Of a stretch of DNA of 64,000 nucleotides, positions 9,401-17,455 are shown piece after piece. Origin of the DNA: Rhodospirillales bacterium (GTDB lineage Bacteria; Pseudomonadota; Alphaproteobacteria; Rhodospirillales; UBA2165). Numbering within the stretch: position 1 is the first letter of the stretch; each line of letters begins with the position of its first letter. The notes below the pieces were generated by a model, which saw nothing but the letters and a program-made list of their open reading frames with translations, did not search any database and was not told where the DNA came from. The position numbers and the translations under genes are program-made. The DNA is taken from the NCBI GenBank assembly GCA_028345065.1, contig JAOMCN010000002.1, forward strand, positions 37,778 through 101,777, read 5' to 3'.

Positions 9401-10984
9401 TTTAGAACACGGATAAATTTCGTTCGGGATGGCGTTCCTGCCGCATTGGGAATGTCGATGACGGTAGATGCCCTCCGTATTAAGATCCCATCTTCATTTA
9501 ATTTTTTAGACAATCTCAACCTCACCGAAGCGGCAATTCGAGGGTTGAGGACCGCACGATACTTATCTGAGGCAAAGACAGGAGAAACTTTATCAGCGGT
9601 AGCAAACCCGTTCCTCAAGGAATGGCTGGCTAACATTTATATGACGACTGTCATCCACCAAGCCATTTTAACTTCAACAAACCTAGAAGTTGCCGCTGAA
9701 GAAGTCTTTAACGATGCATCTGAGTTATTGGTTACACAGGTGCTAAATACTGTTTTTCAATCTTATCATGAAGTCGACCCAGATGCAGACGATGAAGCCG
9801 AACCGGAAAGAGACACATTACATGTTGAATTAAATCATCTTCTAACAACACCTGATATACGGCAAGACTTACACAATCTAATTTCGCTCCTATGGACCGA
9901 TATTGATGAGAGTTGGAATACGTGGCTCCGGGACAAGGTAAAGGTAACACTTGCAGGTGCCGTCTACTATACTATCCAAACCCTCTGCCCCCAAATTGAC
10001 ATAGAAAATCTAACCACGGACATCTTCCCCGGACCAAGAGAAGTGGGGGATGTATTTGTCGAAGAAGATATCAATTATGAGATTTGGGTCAGTGAAACGT
10101 CACCAGGCGGTAATGGACTTATTCAAACCTTCAACCAGTCATTTAATGAGGAACCGGGCCTCTTTTTCAAATTACTTCATTCTACCTTAGAGGCTAATGA
10201 GTTTGAGGTTATTGACAGGCAAATGACACGATATTTGAATGAAAGCGAACCAACCGCTAGTTCATCACTCTACGACAGTGTTGAAGAATATCGTTCAGCT
10301 GACAGCCTCGACCAACAAGAAGCTTCATTTACAGAAATTCGTCGTTCTCTAGTTGAAAATGGTTACTCCATTTTTCACAGTTTTTTGTCTTCATTTTCAG
10401 CTCGGATCATGAGACCCGGATCAAGTGATGATAGTGATCATTTTTTTAGATTGGGAATTACCGAATGGATCGAAGAGGAAGAACGTTTAGGTACGGAGAT
10501 AGATGCCCGAATTTTCTCATACTACTGGAGCCAAACGGACGCAGCCGAGAATTTTATGGCCTCATTCGACACCCAGAATACAGGCACACATGATAGGAAT
10601 TGGCTCTACAATGTAATTTATGGAGTGTTCTGGCCTCGGGGCAGATTGGTGAGAGAGAGTAGCCTTAAACTGTATAACGAATTTGTTGAGTTACCAGATC
10701 CTGAACGACTGCTCTTTGCCAATCTAAGTCGCGTAAATCCCAAGACTGTTCAATGCTCCAGTCAAGACTGGTTAGAGGAAACAAAGCTTGTCTTGCAGGA
10801 AGAGGGAACCGTTATCGTCGAAAGCTCCGTGAAGGAACAAAAAGACCTGTCTAAAGCAATTAACCAGTTAGCTGTCGAACCAATAGAGGTGAGCTATCTG
10901 AAATCCTTCGCAAGGATTATAGAACTGGACCGATCTGAAGAAGTTATACGTGCTAGGTTTGAATTGCCGGAGATATTTTGGTGA
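6377..10984 (+). CDS. dpdJ: DpdJ-like large SF2 helicase with zinc cluster and DUF1998-like motif
   Basis: A 1535-residue superfamily 2 helicase. Walker A is SAGTGSGKT near residue 212, the DEVH box is LLDEVHTYQ near 405, motif III is LSATL, and motifs V/VI are STLEVGF and QRKGRAGR. Between Walker A and DEVH lies a cysteine-rich insert (CPYINCIQCGG, then CCQGDEC, about residues 313-340) that probably binds zinc. Near residue 1245 the sequence SETSPGGNGL resembles the GG motif of DUF1998 domains found in MrfA, DISARM DrmB and Druantia DruE. Start: TTG at 6377 has AAGGAA 10 bases upstream but overlaps the previous gene by 38 bases; GTG at 6404 would give an 11-base overlap. Its stop overlaps the next start in a GTGA arrangement. 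Presumably it translocates on foreign DNA as part of restriction. Confidence 0.82.
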   Translation: MIVTLSGHVVIINNTDDILRLILDEIERRENSLLVWGVVDGSSSETEILAVISDIIDDNWKRVEEIDDRFTDTGFVLKKLTEKCLIFEIPFTDDQRQFRSRMAETVRLLFHLRQLFPLHDRVGGYNAANTLVADYRFKRVSRSYPKRDQTLSDFFEVLCAENPNIRAALEAQSERRPGIERFMLANFQVEATKAILDSIATKNDQGILISAGTGSGKTLAFYLPALSRISDLIQQEDNTDRWVKAVAIYPRNELLKDQFREVFTEARLLDDLLKAKNKRKIQIGALFGPTPNSSGGPKYKDDWIDDGAGYICPYINCIQCGGLMVWRHEDLRRNREVLCCQGDECDFEINEDEIILTRKRIAKSPPDILFTSTEMMNRHLSNKILRSAFGAFPHAQRAPEMMLLDEVHTYQSFTGAQIAFLLRRWRNALPNGSDVTFIGLSATLKDGEVFFAELCGLSADNVTEIKPRPSEMEKEGAEYTIALRGDPVSRAALLSTTIQTGMLLSRTLDERNSRVSDGIFGTKLFAFTDKLDVINRLEPDMLDAEGRDRDGTPLRKPPLAFLRQPQNDKTRYTNGQDWLMCRQIGHFLDNKKNISKTTSQDPGVNLEAEVIIATSTLEVGFNETNVGAVIQHKAPRGMASYVQRKGRAGRTRKMRPWTAIVLSDYGRDRLIYMAYEQLFDPELPANSLPIGNRYISRIQAVYCLIEYLSKEVGNIWSGRPIRKWLSQPYEPDNREETLKKERLFHKKLREILTNILEDTVVFDDFSSYLGKSLQLQNDEIQAILWDHPRPLITAVIPTALRRLATNWKNENGDEDHYLRDAPLPEFATQTLFNDLNLPEVILKMPEQQLGDDETMALSQAMREFAPGRISKRFAATGRANLKHWVCPEDLTENECLLEFTNPYELSELGRWSLVERSDVVSLPVFRLLSIQLKQADPDYGDTSNARLNWHTQIIARERGTPLAPPVGVPLEQLIEDIQIFTHEDQNPVEIRRFSDHSNADIRRPKEEDFRTRINFVRDGVPAALGMSMTVDALRIKIPSSFNFLDNLNLTEAAIRGLRTARYLSEAKTGETLSAVANPFLKEWLANIYMTTVIHQAILTSTNLEVAAEEVFNDASELLVTQVLNTVFQSYHEVDPDADDEAEPERDTLHVELNHLLTTPDIRQDLHNLISLLWTDIDESWNTWLRDKVKVTLAGAVYYTIQTLCPQIDIENLTTDIFPGPREVGDVFVEEDINYEIWVSETSPGGNGLIQTFNQSFNEEPGLFFKLLHSTLEANEFEVIDRQMTRYLNESEPTASSSLYDSVEEYRSADSLDQQEASFTEIRRSLVENGYSIFHSFLSSFSARIMRPGSSDDSDHFFRLGITEWIEEEERLGTEIDARIFSYYWSQTDAAENFMASFDTQNTGTHDRNWLYNVIYGVFWPRGRLVRESSLKLYNEFVELPDPERLLFANLSRVNPKTVQCSSQDWLEETKLVLQEEGTVIVESSVKEQKDLSKAINQLAVEPIEVSYLKSFARIIELDRSEEVIRARFELPEIFW

Positions 10985-11541
10985 CAGAACTTAGACGCAT
11001 ATTCCAAACCAAAACAACGAGCCAAGGAGAAATCCGGGATCTCCTGCAGATGATATTTGCCAATGAACTGCTAACACCGAGTGAGGAGTTGTGGTTGGTA
11101 AGTCCCTGGATCAGCGATATCCCAATTCTGGATAACCGTATGGGGGGGTTTGATGCAATTAACCCCGAGTGGAAAGGAAGGGAAATTCGGTTAACGGAAG
11201 TTCTTCTCCAATTGATGTCCGTTGGTAGTAAAGCATTTATCGTTACCATTAGCCCAACTGACGTGGACACAAATCGTTATTTTGTTAATAGGCTATCTTC
11301 TCTTTCTGAGGAAACCGGTCTAACCAACAAGAAAATAATTATTGAGGTGCCAAAACCTGAAGATTTTACTGGTCTTCATTATAAGGGAATACTGACAGCC
11401 AGAGGTTTTCTCGAAGGTTCAATGAATATCAGTCATAACGGATTAAAGCTGAACGACGAACAGGTTACTTATGACATTAATAGGGAAAGAATTACAGACG
11501 CTCGGGTTCACTTTGAGGAAACCCACGGGGAAGGTTCCTAA
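10981..11541 (+). CDS. dpdK: DpdK-like phospholipase D superfamily protein
   Basis: A 186-residue protein. I chose GTG at 10981, which shares GTGA with the upstream stop; a TTG one codon earlier is possible. The C-terminal part carries one HKD-type half-site: H133-x-K135 (HYKGIL), followed by GSMNIS and a downstream NDE. PLD-fold proteins with one HKD motif usually dimerise to form an active site, and several are nucleases. The N-terminal portion has the SPWISD strand typical of PLD-like nucleases. In Dpd systems DpdK is the small PLD-like protein after the large helicase; in DISARM the equivalent is DrmC. A nuclease role is inferred from the fold. Confidence 0.8.
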   Translation: MTELRRIFQTKTTSQGEIRDLLQMIFANELLTPSEELWLVSPWISDIPILDNRMGGFDAINPEWKGREIRLTEVLLQLMSVGSKAFIVTISPTDVDTNRYFVNRLSSLSEETGLTNKKIIIEVPKPEDFTGLHYKGILTARGFLEGSMNISHNGLKLNDEQVTYDINRERITDARVHFEETHGEGS

Positions 11542-11544
11542 TTA

Positions 11545-13791
11545 ATGAACAACCCAAATAAAATTGAAGAAGGTCTGGTAGAGTTTTTATCATCTCCCAA
11601 TGAAATTTCTCTTCACGATCTCGAACAGAGAGAATTTCTTTACCCGTGGTGTGAGGAGGTTGCGGAGTGGTGGGAATTAGGAAAAACAACAAACTGGAAC
11701 GCACCGATTATCCTCCCCCTCAAACTTTCTGAGGAAAACACAATCTGGTTTGCCAGTGCCCTCGATTCAAGAATAGCCAATCAGTTAGGCATCGAGTTAC
11801 TGGCGCACGTCGGTCCCTCCTTCTCTGATTTTAATGGAAATATTTGGGAAAAAGATAGCCAAACATCATCCGATAAGAATTTTTTTCATAGTCTCGAGCA
11901 CAATGTCTACCGATTTACAACGTCTTCACCGGACAGTGACGAAAAGATAGCGAAATACCTGCGACTTTTTAGGGGTTCCGTTCAGAAAAGACCACCAAGT
12001 CAAAAGATCGTCTCTACGTCCAGCCAATTGATGCGGTCGGAATTTGATAAGGCATTGATGCTAGGTGATGGGGTCCAAGCACTTTTCTTAAAGAATGAAC
12101 TTTTGAAGACGGGTCGCTTAAGTGCGGAAAATCAAATCTATTTAGAAGTTCGCTATCTGGCTGGGTTAAGCAAGTCGCCGGATTTAATAACGAACGAAAA
12201 GTTACTAAATAAATTAACAGACCGTAAGCTGCCAAAGCAAATCCTTCTCGATCTAATGACTTCCTATCACGCTGTTTTTGTTGAGGAAATCGAAGACGGA
12301 GAAAAGCCTGAAAAAAAAATTGAAGAATTCAGAACATCAACACGATCTTTTGGCACATTTTTTAGAACACGCAGGGGTCTAAAAGATTCCAAGCTGTTAA
12401 AAACATTTCTCCTGTATGAAGTTTGCCATAGAGAAATCAAGGATGATGATTTCGAAAAACTTGCCAGTGAAGTTACTGATGGCGATAAGTTTATCCAAGC
12501 TTTAAGGGACTTTCTCTCCCCGCCATCCGTCACTCCCGTGGTTGTAGATAGCGATCCAGACATAGTTCCGGATCAACTGGAGAGAGCGAATGCCGCCTTT
12601 CTAGCAATGGATTGGGATTTAGCTTTTTCTTTGTTCCTGCAATTGGAACCAACCAAGGATACTGTCAATAAAGCCCTTACATGTGCGGAACTGCTTAAAA
12701 ACACAGAAGCGAACGCAGAAGTTTGTCGTTTTATTGAAAGTTCCAATATAAATTTGAAAACGGAACTGGCACCCAATCCAAAAGAATTTTACCTAAAAAT
12801 CTCCTCGAAAATTAATAACCCAGTTAAGGGAGTTGCGGGTTGGTTAGAATGGCTTGAATTAATTTCGATTGAAAAAGACATGGAGGAAGTTGAAAAATTA
12901 CTGGAACATGAGAGCGGAACTTGGTCCATCAAACCACTCTGCTCTGATGATAGCGCCAACGCATTAATCGATGCTCACGAGGTTCGCAGAGACCTCATTG
13001 AAAAAGCAATAATAACAATTGTAACGCAATTGCAAGAGGAGGAAGAGAACCAAAGTACAATTGCAAAACCTTTAATAGACACCATGCTAATCATAAATTT
13101 GACAAAAGACGCTCACTCCGCCTCCGACCTGGAAATTATTAATCAATTAACTCAATTATTTTTAACGACAGGTCTTAGCGCCGAAGAATACCTAGAATTA
13201 ATCAAAGAGTTGAACCAGCTATTCGATGATAATTCCTCCTACAATAACCTTTCATGGGCCCTAGATTTACTCGATATTTTGGCAACTCATCCATGTCCCA
13301 GTGATGAGGCTCGTCTGCGTTTGTTCAGTTCTGTCATTGAATTTTCAAGTCGACAAATTCATCGCTTAAATTTTGCACACTATAAAACCCTGCAATTTCT
13401 GAGTTCAGACTATAGCACACCATTACCTAAAGCATTCGATCAAGTGGCAAATCAAACTGGCGATGAAGAGGTACGTAACTATGACAATATTAAGATTGGC
13501 ATTTACACTCTAATAGAACAAGCAGGGCAAAGGGCGGCCGATTTACTCAAGGAATTGTACCCAAATATTTCTGTTAATACGAACAACGATCACGCCTGCA
13601 CAGATAGGCTCCGAGCAATCGCAAGAAATTCAGATATTTTTGTTTTTTGCGCGAGGGTTAGTACCCATCAGGCTTACTACTGCGTAAAAGATCACAGACC
13701 AACTGAAAATTTGTTCCTTCAACCGCCTGGCAGAGGCAGAACAAGTATAATCAATATCGTTGCAGATAATATTGCAAAGGTTTTAAATTAA
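11545..13791 (+). CDS. dpdD: DpdD candidate, 748-aa defence-operon protein
   Basis: A 748-residue protein beginning three bases after the DpdK-like gene. Most of it is helical and reads like a repeat-type scaffold, with TPR-like pieces such as ERANAAFLAMDWDLAFSLFLQL around residues 343-365. The last ~65 residues (SDIFVFCARVSTHQAYY, then PGRGRTS) resemble a small Rossmann-like DUF2325-type domain often found at the end of defence proteins. No nuclease or ATPase motif is visible. Size and position next to dpdK fit DpdD, a conserved protein of unknown activity, but I have no motif that proves it. An alternative is an unrelated accessory factor of the operon. Confidence 0.5.
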   Translation: MNNPNKIEEGLVEFLSSPNEISLHDLEQREFLYPWCEEVAEWWELGKTTNWNAPIILPLKLSEENTIWFASALDSRIANQLGIELLAHVGPSFSDFNGNIWEKDSQTSSDKNFFHSLEHNVYRFTTSSPDSDEKIAKYLRLFRGSVQKRPPSQKIVSTSSQLMRSEFDKALMLGDGVQALFLKNELLKTGRLSAENQIYLEVRYLAGLSKSPDLITNEKLLNKLTDRKLPKQILLDLMTSYHAVFVEEIEDGEKPEKKIEEFRTSTRSFGTFFRTRRGLKDSKLLKTFLLYEVCHREIKDDDFEKLASEVTDGDKFIQALRDFLSPPSVTPVVVDSDPDIVPDQLERANAAFLAMDWDLAFSLFLQLEPTKDTVNKALTCAELLKNTEANAEVCRFIESSNINLKTELAPNPKEFYLKISSKINNPVKGVAGWLEWLELISIEKDMEEVEKLLEHESGTWSIKPLCSDDSANALIDAHEVRRDLIEKAIITIVTQLQEEEENQSTIAKPLIDTMLIINLTKDAHSASDLEIINQLTQLFLTTGLSAEEYLELIKELNQLFDDNSSYNNLSWALDLLDILATHPCPSDEARLRLFSSVIEFSSRQIHRLNFAHYKTLQFLSSDYSTPLPKAFDQVANQTGDEEVRNYDNIKIGIYTLIEQAGQRAADLLKELYPNISVNTNNDHACTDRLRAIARNSDIFVFCARVSTHQAYYCVKDHRPTENLFLQPPGRGRTSIINIVADNIAKVLN

Positions 13792-13794
13792 TAC

Positions 13795-15480
13795 ATGGCA
13801 ATTTCTGTTGATACTTCTGGTGGCTGGATGCCGGAGAAAAGTTTACTGGACTCCCAACAAGTGGCTATCCTGGATAATCTAATTCGGTGGGCTGAGGAAT
13901 CCAAAATGCCTGATGACGCCAAATCTCAGACACACTGGATACAAGGTTTTGCCGGATCCGGAAAAACTATTTTGCTCATCTATGCCATGCTGCAAACAAT
14001 AAGGCTTCAACCCGACGCTAAAATCTGTTTTGTGACTTACACCTCAGCCTTAAAGGACTTGGTCCTTTCTGCCCTGAAACCTGATGGTGATGAAGCTGTA
14101 GAAATCATCAGATTCGATCAAATGGCAGAAGCCATCAAATCACAAAATAGGTTTGATTACGTCTTCGTCGATGAAGTGCAGGATATAAAAAAATCTCACC
14201 TAAAATTATTAATAAGGAGTACCAATAGACTTGTTATAGCCGGTGACCCGGACCAAAGTATTTATCAAAACAGGGTGTCCGAAAAAGAGTTACAAGAAGC
14301 ACTTAAGGTTCCAGACGATTGCCTTTATGAACTGTCTATACTCTACCGACTGCCCCCGAAGGTTGTAGCGATTGCCAACACTATACTTCCCGAAACTAAA
14401 ATGATTTTTGCAGAAAATGGTCGACGAGGAGAACCAGGAACAGCTATCACAACGCATTACACAAATAAACAGAAGGAGGCCGAAACCGTCTATAAATACG
14501 CAGACGAGTTATCAACTCCCAAGAAGCCTTCTCTAATTCTATTGCCATCACACGGTGGTATTTATGACTTTGCTAAATTAGTCTGCAAGTCCAGAGATCT
14601 CCCACCCCCACCAGAATCCGTATACAGGGGAATGCGCGATTATTCGGAATTCAACCAAAGTTTGAAGGATAACGGCCTAAATTTAATGTATTTTGGAAAT
14701 GATAACGGTGACTTAAATGTCTCGAAAGTTCATGGACAAACTTACATAATGACATACCACAGTGCCAAGGGTCTCGATTTTCCTCAAGTTTTCCTGCCAG
14801 GATTGAACGTCGACCTTACCATTTGGAGGGACAACGAAATAATATCCAAGAGGTTATTTTTTGTAGGTATTACCAGAACCTCAAAGGATCTCTACATGTC
14901 ATTTAATTCACATGAACCTCACCGTTACTTAAATGAAGTAGAAAAGTTAACTGGTGGTATGATTGAATTTGAAGGAACCTCTGAACCAGAAAAAGCGACG
15001 CAAGCCTCCCCTAACCCGGTGGAAGCGCTTATTGGGGAAGTGGTCGAAGATGCAATTTCTGACAAGATAGTGGAAGAACTCAAGGACGCAATTGCTGACG
15101 AGATAGCAGAAGGACTCGTCAATGGCATTGATGACGATGAAGAGAAGAAAGGGGAAGATGAAATACCCTCCTCAACTGGCATAGTTGAACCTACTTCCTC
15201 CCCTGAACCGGTAAAAACGAAGGAGGCCCCCCCTGAACCAGTGAAAAAGAAGCAGGCGTCAACTTCTAAACCAGCGAAAAAGAAGCAAGCGTCACCTTTT
15301 AAACCCGTGAAAAAGAAACAGGCGTCTACTTCTAAACCCGTGAAAAAGAAACAGGCGTCTACTTCTAAACCTGTGAAAAAGAAACAGGCGTCTACTTCTA
15401 AACCCGTGGAAACGAAACAGGCTTCCCCTGAACCAGTGAAAAAGAAGCAGGCTTGGTGGAAACGACTTTTCGGAGACTAG
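13795..15480 (+). CDS. SF1 UvrD/Rep-like helicase with lysine-rich C-terminal repeats
   Basis: A 561-residue superfamily 1 helicase. Walker A is GFAGSGKT (residues 51-58), motif II is FVDEVQD (near 125), motif III is AGDPDQSIYQ, motif IV-like YRLPPKVV, motif V TYHSAKGLDF and motif VI FVGITRTSKDLY. The usual 2B domain is small, so it is shorter than UvrD or Rep (about 670-720 aa). After the core comes an acidic linker and then about eight copies of a 10-11-residue unit, KPVKKKQASTS, ending in WWKRLF. The tail is strongly basic, and non-specific DNA binding is likely. It starts three bases after the previous stop, so it belongs to the operon. I do not recall an SF1 helicase in the canonical dpdA-K set. 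Confidence 0.85.
   Translation: MAISVDTSGGWMPEKSLLDSQQVAILDNLIRWAEESKMPDDAKSQTHWIQGFAGSGKTILLIYAMLQTIRLQPDAKICFVTYTSALKDLVLSALKPDGDEAVEIIRFDQMAEAIKSQNRFDYVFVDEVQDIKKSHLKLLIRSTNRLVIAGDPDQSIYQNRVSEKELQEALKVPDDCLYELSILYRLPPKVVAIANTILPETKMIFAENGRRGEPGTAITTHYTNKQKEAETVYKYADELSTPKKPSLILLPSHGGIYDFAKLVCKSRDLPPPPESVYRGMRDYSEFNQSLKDNGLNLMYFGNDNGDLNVSKVHGQTYIMTYHSAKGLDFPQVFLPGLNVDLTIWRDNEIISKRLFFVGITRTSKDLYMSFNSHEPHRYLNEVEKLTGGMIEFEGTSEPEKATQASPNPVEALIGEVVEDAISDKIVEELKDAIADEIAEGLVNGIDDDEEKKGEDEIPSSTGIVEPTSSPEPVKTKEAPPEPVKKKQASTSKPAKKKQASPFKPVKKKQASTSKPVKKKQASTSKPVKKKQASTSKPVETKQASPEPVKKKQAWWKRLFGD
15196..15456 (+). repeat. Tandem ~33-bp repeats encoding the KPVKKKQASTS tail
   Basis: About eight in-frame units of 30-33 bp at the 3' end of the SF1 helicase gene. 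The central three (about 15301-15400) are nearly identical at DNA level (AAACCCGTGAAAAAGAAACA cores), which implies recent expansion by slippage or unequal recombination. Outer units have diverged (EPVKTKEAPP, KPVETKQASP). Confidence 0.85.
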
Positions 15481-15610
15481 TCGGGGGATTTGGAGAAATA
15501 TTAAGGGGAATAAATAACTGAAATTATTGAGTAACAACTTAAATAAGGCATGAACTACGATAGGAACTAACAAAGCCGAGTAAAATTAATAAGATTTATA
15601 ATTCTAGGTT

Positions 15611-16834
15611 ATGGATATGAAAAAAGGCTTTTACTCCTGTATATCGATCACTGTTTCTGAATGGCAAACTTGGCAGTTATTTCGGGAACTAAGAACCTCC
15701 GCAAATCGCTGGGTAGAAATTCAAATCGATGAACAAGGTAATATAAGTGACGACAGGGCAATTATAGAATTGTTTAACCGAGGCCCAGACCTAACCCCTG
15801 ATTTTGAGCAAGATATTCTTATTGTTGTTGCTAAAGTTTTTGATGATCAGATGCAGGAGCGACTAACTCATGATACAAACGACATCTACTATTGTGGTAT
15901 TGATTTAGTAGATTCTGTATTTGCGGTCACGGAACGCAATACTAAACTACTCGAGGTTCGGGGAATAAATTTACAAAAACCCTTGTTTGAACAACAGTGG
16001 TTAAAGTTCCGTTCCAACGATGATATAAGCAGATCATTAAAAAATGGAAACTACTTTGATATCATCGAACAGAATGAAGACAATACTAAATCAGTTGGCA
16101 TTGGAGATCCGGTAAAAGACCAAGTAGCCAATGCTTTGGGGTTTCGATTTTATCCAGATATATCAGATAACAATTGGACGCCATCTGCCTTAACTGAGTT
16201 ATTTAGTTTTCAAAGAAAACTACCCATCTCCGGAGGGGACGACCCCACCCCTACTCACACTGATCTTGACTACTGTATTGACCTTGGCCTTCTAGCAAGA
16301 CGACGTTTAGATAAGAAACTCACCAAAAGCTTTCTCGAATATGGTGGATATATTAATTATAAAACTGTCGATGACTTAGTAGCTTTTGTTTTGGATACAA
16401 ACGTCGAAGCGATTTTCGATAAAATTCAAGAAGATGAACCGCTAGATTTTATAGTGCGTCCCGAGGCGCATTTGTTATTTTTGAAGTGGAAGGAAAAGTT
16501 TTTTGAAAACTCAAAGATCGAATGGGAAGGTCTAAGAAGCGACGTAAAACGTCTTATCGAAGGCGACAAAAACGTGATTTCCCAACAAGCCCTCTTCTTA
16601 CTCACGTGTTATGGTGGTCCAGCCGCCTTATCAAACCTCCCCAAAGACTTTAAAAAAGAAGTTGGACTGGAGACTTCTCCCCCTTTCTCAGAAATTATCG
16701 ATCCTGTAACACCTTTCCAACTCACTTGGGGCCAAGTTTTCATCGAAAAAAACCAGGATCTACTCGGGAAAATAACCATATACTTTGCATATGCCGTATT
16801 ACTTTTGCAGGTCGTTTTGATTTTATTTTTTTAA
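15611..16834 (+). CDS. Unrecognised 407-aa protein with C-terminal membrane anchor
   Basis: No family recognised. Residues 1-380 are soluble in character, mixed alpha/beta and acidic. The last ~20 residues (TIYFAYAVLLLQVVLILFF region) form a single hydrophobic segment ending at the C-terminus, so this is a tail-anchored type of membrane protein facing the cytoplasm. It starts 131 bases after the defence operon on the same strand, with only a weak ribosome-binding site, so it may have its own promoter. ATG at 15611 or 15617 could be used. Its place directly behind the Dpd-like operon makes an accessory defence role possible, for instance a membrane effector, but nothing in the sequence shows this. 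Codon use and AT-richness match the defence operon. Confidence 0.7.
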   Translation: MDMKKGFYSCISITVSEWQTWQLFRELRTSANRWVEIQIDEQGNISDDRAIIELFNRGPDLTPDFEQDILIVVAKVFDDQMQERLTHDTNDIYYCGIDLVDSVFAVTERNTKLLEVRGINLQKPLFEQQWLKFRSNDDISRSLKNGNYFDIIEQNEDNTKSVGIGDPVKDQVANALGFRFYPDISDNNWTPSALTELFSFQRKLPISGGDDPTPTHTDLDYCIDLGLLARRRLDKKLTKSFLEYGGYINYKTVDDLVAFVLDTNVEAIFDKIQEDEPLDFIVRPEAHLLFLKWKEKFFENSKIEWEGLRSDVKRLIEGDKNVISQQALFLLTCYGGPAALSNLPKDFKKEVGLETSPPFSEIIDPVTPFQLTWGQVFIEKNQDLLGKITIYFAYAVLLLQVVLILFF

Positions 16835-16965
16835 ACTCTCCGTATGCATTAATTACTACAATGACATCTGCGAAAACAAATCTCTCTAATATGCTTTTTT
16901 GAGAGTATCCACGACCCTAGACATTTGCTGCGATACCTTCCCTTCCTTCATAAGAAGGTTATGCC

Positions 16966-17394
16966 CTATCGCTTCGAACCAAAAGTGATCTGGGTTTTAC
17001 CGAGGTTAATGTAAATAGTATTACCTTCATTTCTACAGGTGGGGCATTGGTTTCTACGTTTGAGTACAATTAGCTGGCTCTCGCAATTGCCTTGTGCAAA
17101 TTGATGGGCAAAGGTAACCGCTGTTTGCGGTTTTGTCCCCAGACCACATTTGTAGCATTTTATAGACATTTTTGCATTACAGGCATCAAATCTTCGCGCC
17201 GTCCAACCTCCCAACCGCCTTCTATAACCTTCGTCCCTTATTTTGTTTCGATCTCTTTGGATCTGCCTTTCAATACGCCGATCGTCAGCTTCGGTTTGCA
17301 ACTTTATTCGTTGCTTTCTGGATAAATGATCTCCATTTGATTTTCTGCTCATTTCGAGACCACGCTGTATGTTACGGGACAGTGTTTTGTACAT
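16966..17394 (-). CDS. Small basic zinc-ribbon protein, unknown function
   Basis: A 142-residue basic protein. The N-terminal 70 residues are very rich in Arg/Lys (RKQRIK, RRIERQIQRDRNK), suggesting nucleic-acid contact. The C-terminal half has two CxxC pairs, CYKCG and CPTC, about 40 residues apart, with a histidine and another cysteine between (FAHQ, GNCES), a likely zinc ribbon. The start is supported by GAGGAG eight bases upstream. The overall shape recalls small HNH-type or ribbon proteins in mobile regions, but the histidines of an HNH motif are not in place, so I do not call a nuclease. Transcribed towards the defence region. Confidence 0.6.
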   Translation of the reverse strand: MYKTLSRNIQRGLEMSRKSNGDHLSRKQRIKLQTEADDRRIERQIQRDRNKIRDEGYRRRLGGWTARRFDACNAKMSIKCYKCGLGTKPQTAVTFAHQFAQGNCESQLIVLKRRNQCPTCRNEGNTIYINLGKTQITFGSKR

Positions 17395-17455
17395 TTATAA
17401 AACTCCTCTTTATGTATTAGAGACGTTACTTTTCTGGAAAACTAATTGGTTCCGG

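Noticed and set aside
15292..15573. A 93-codon minus-strand frame rich in Phe, Arg and Leu opposite the repeat tail
   Set aside because: It is simply the antisense of the lysine-rich repeats, so its composition is an artefact.
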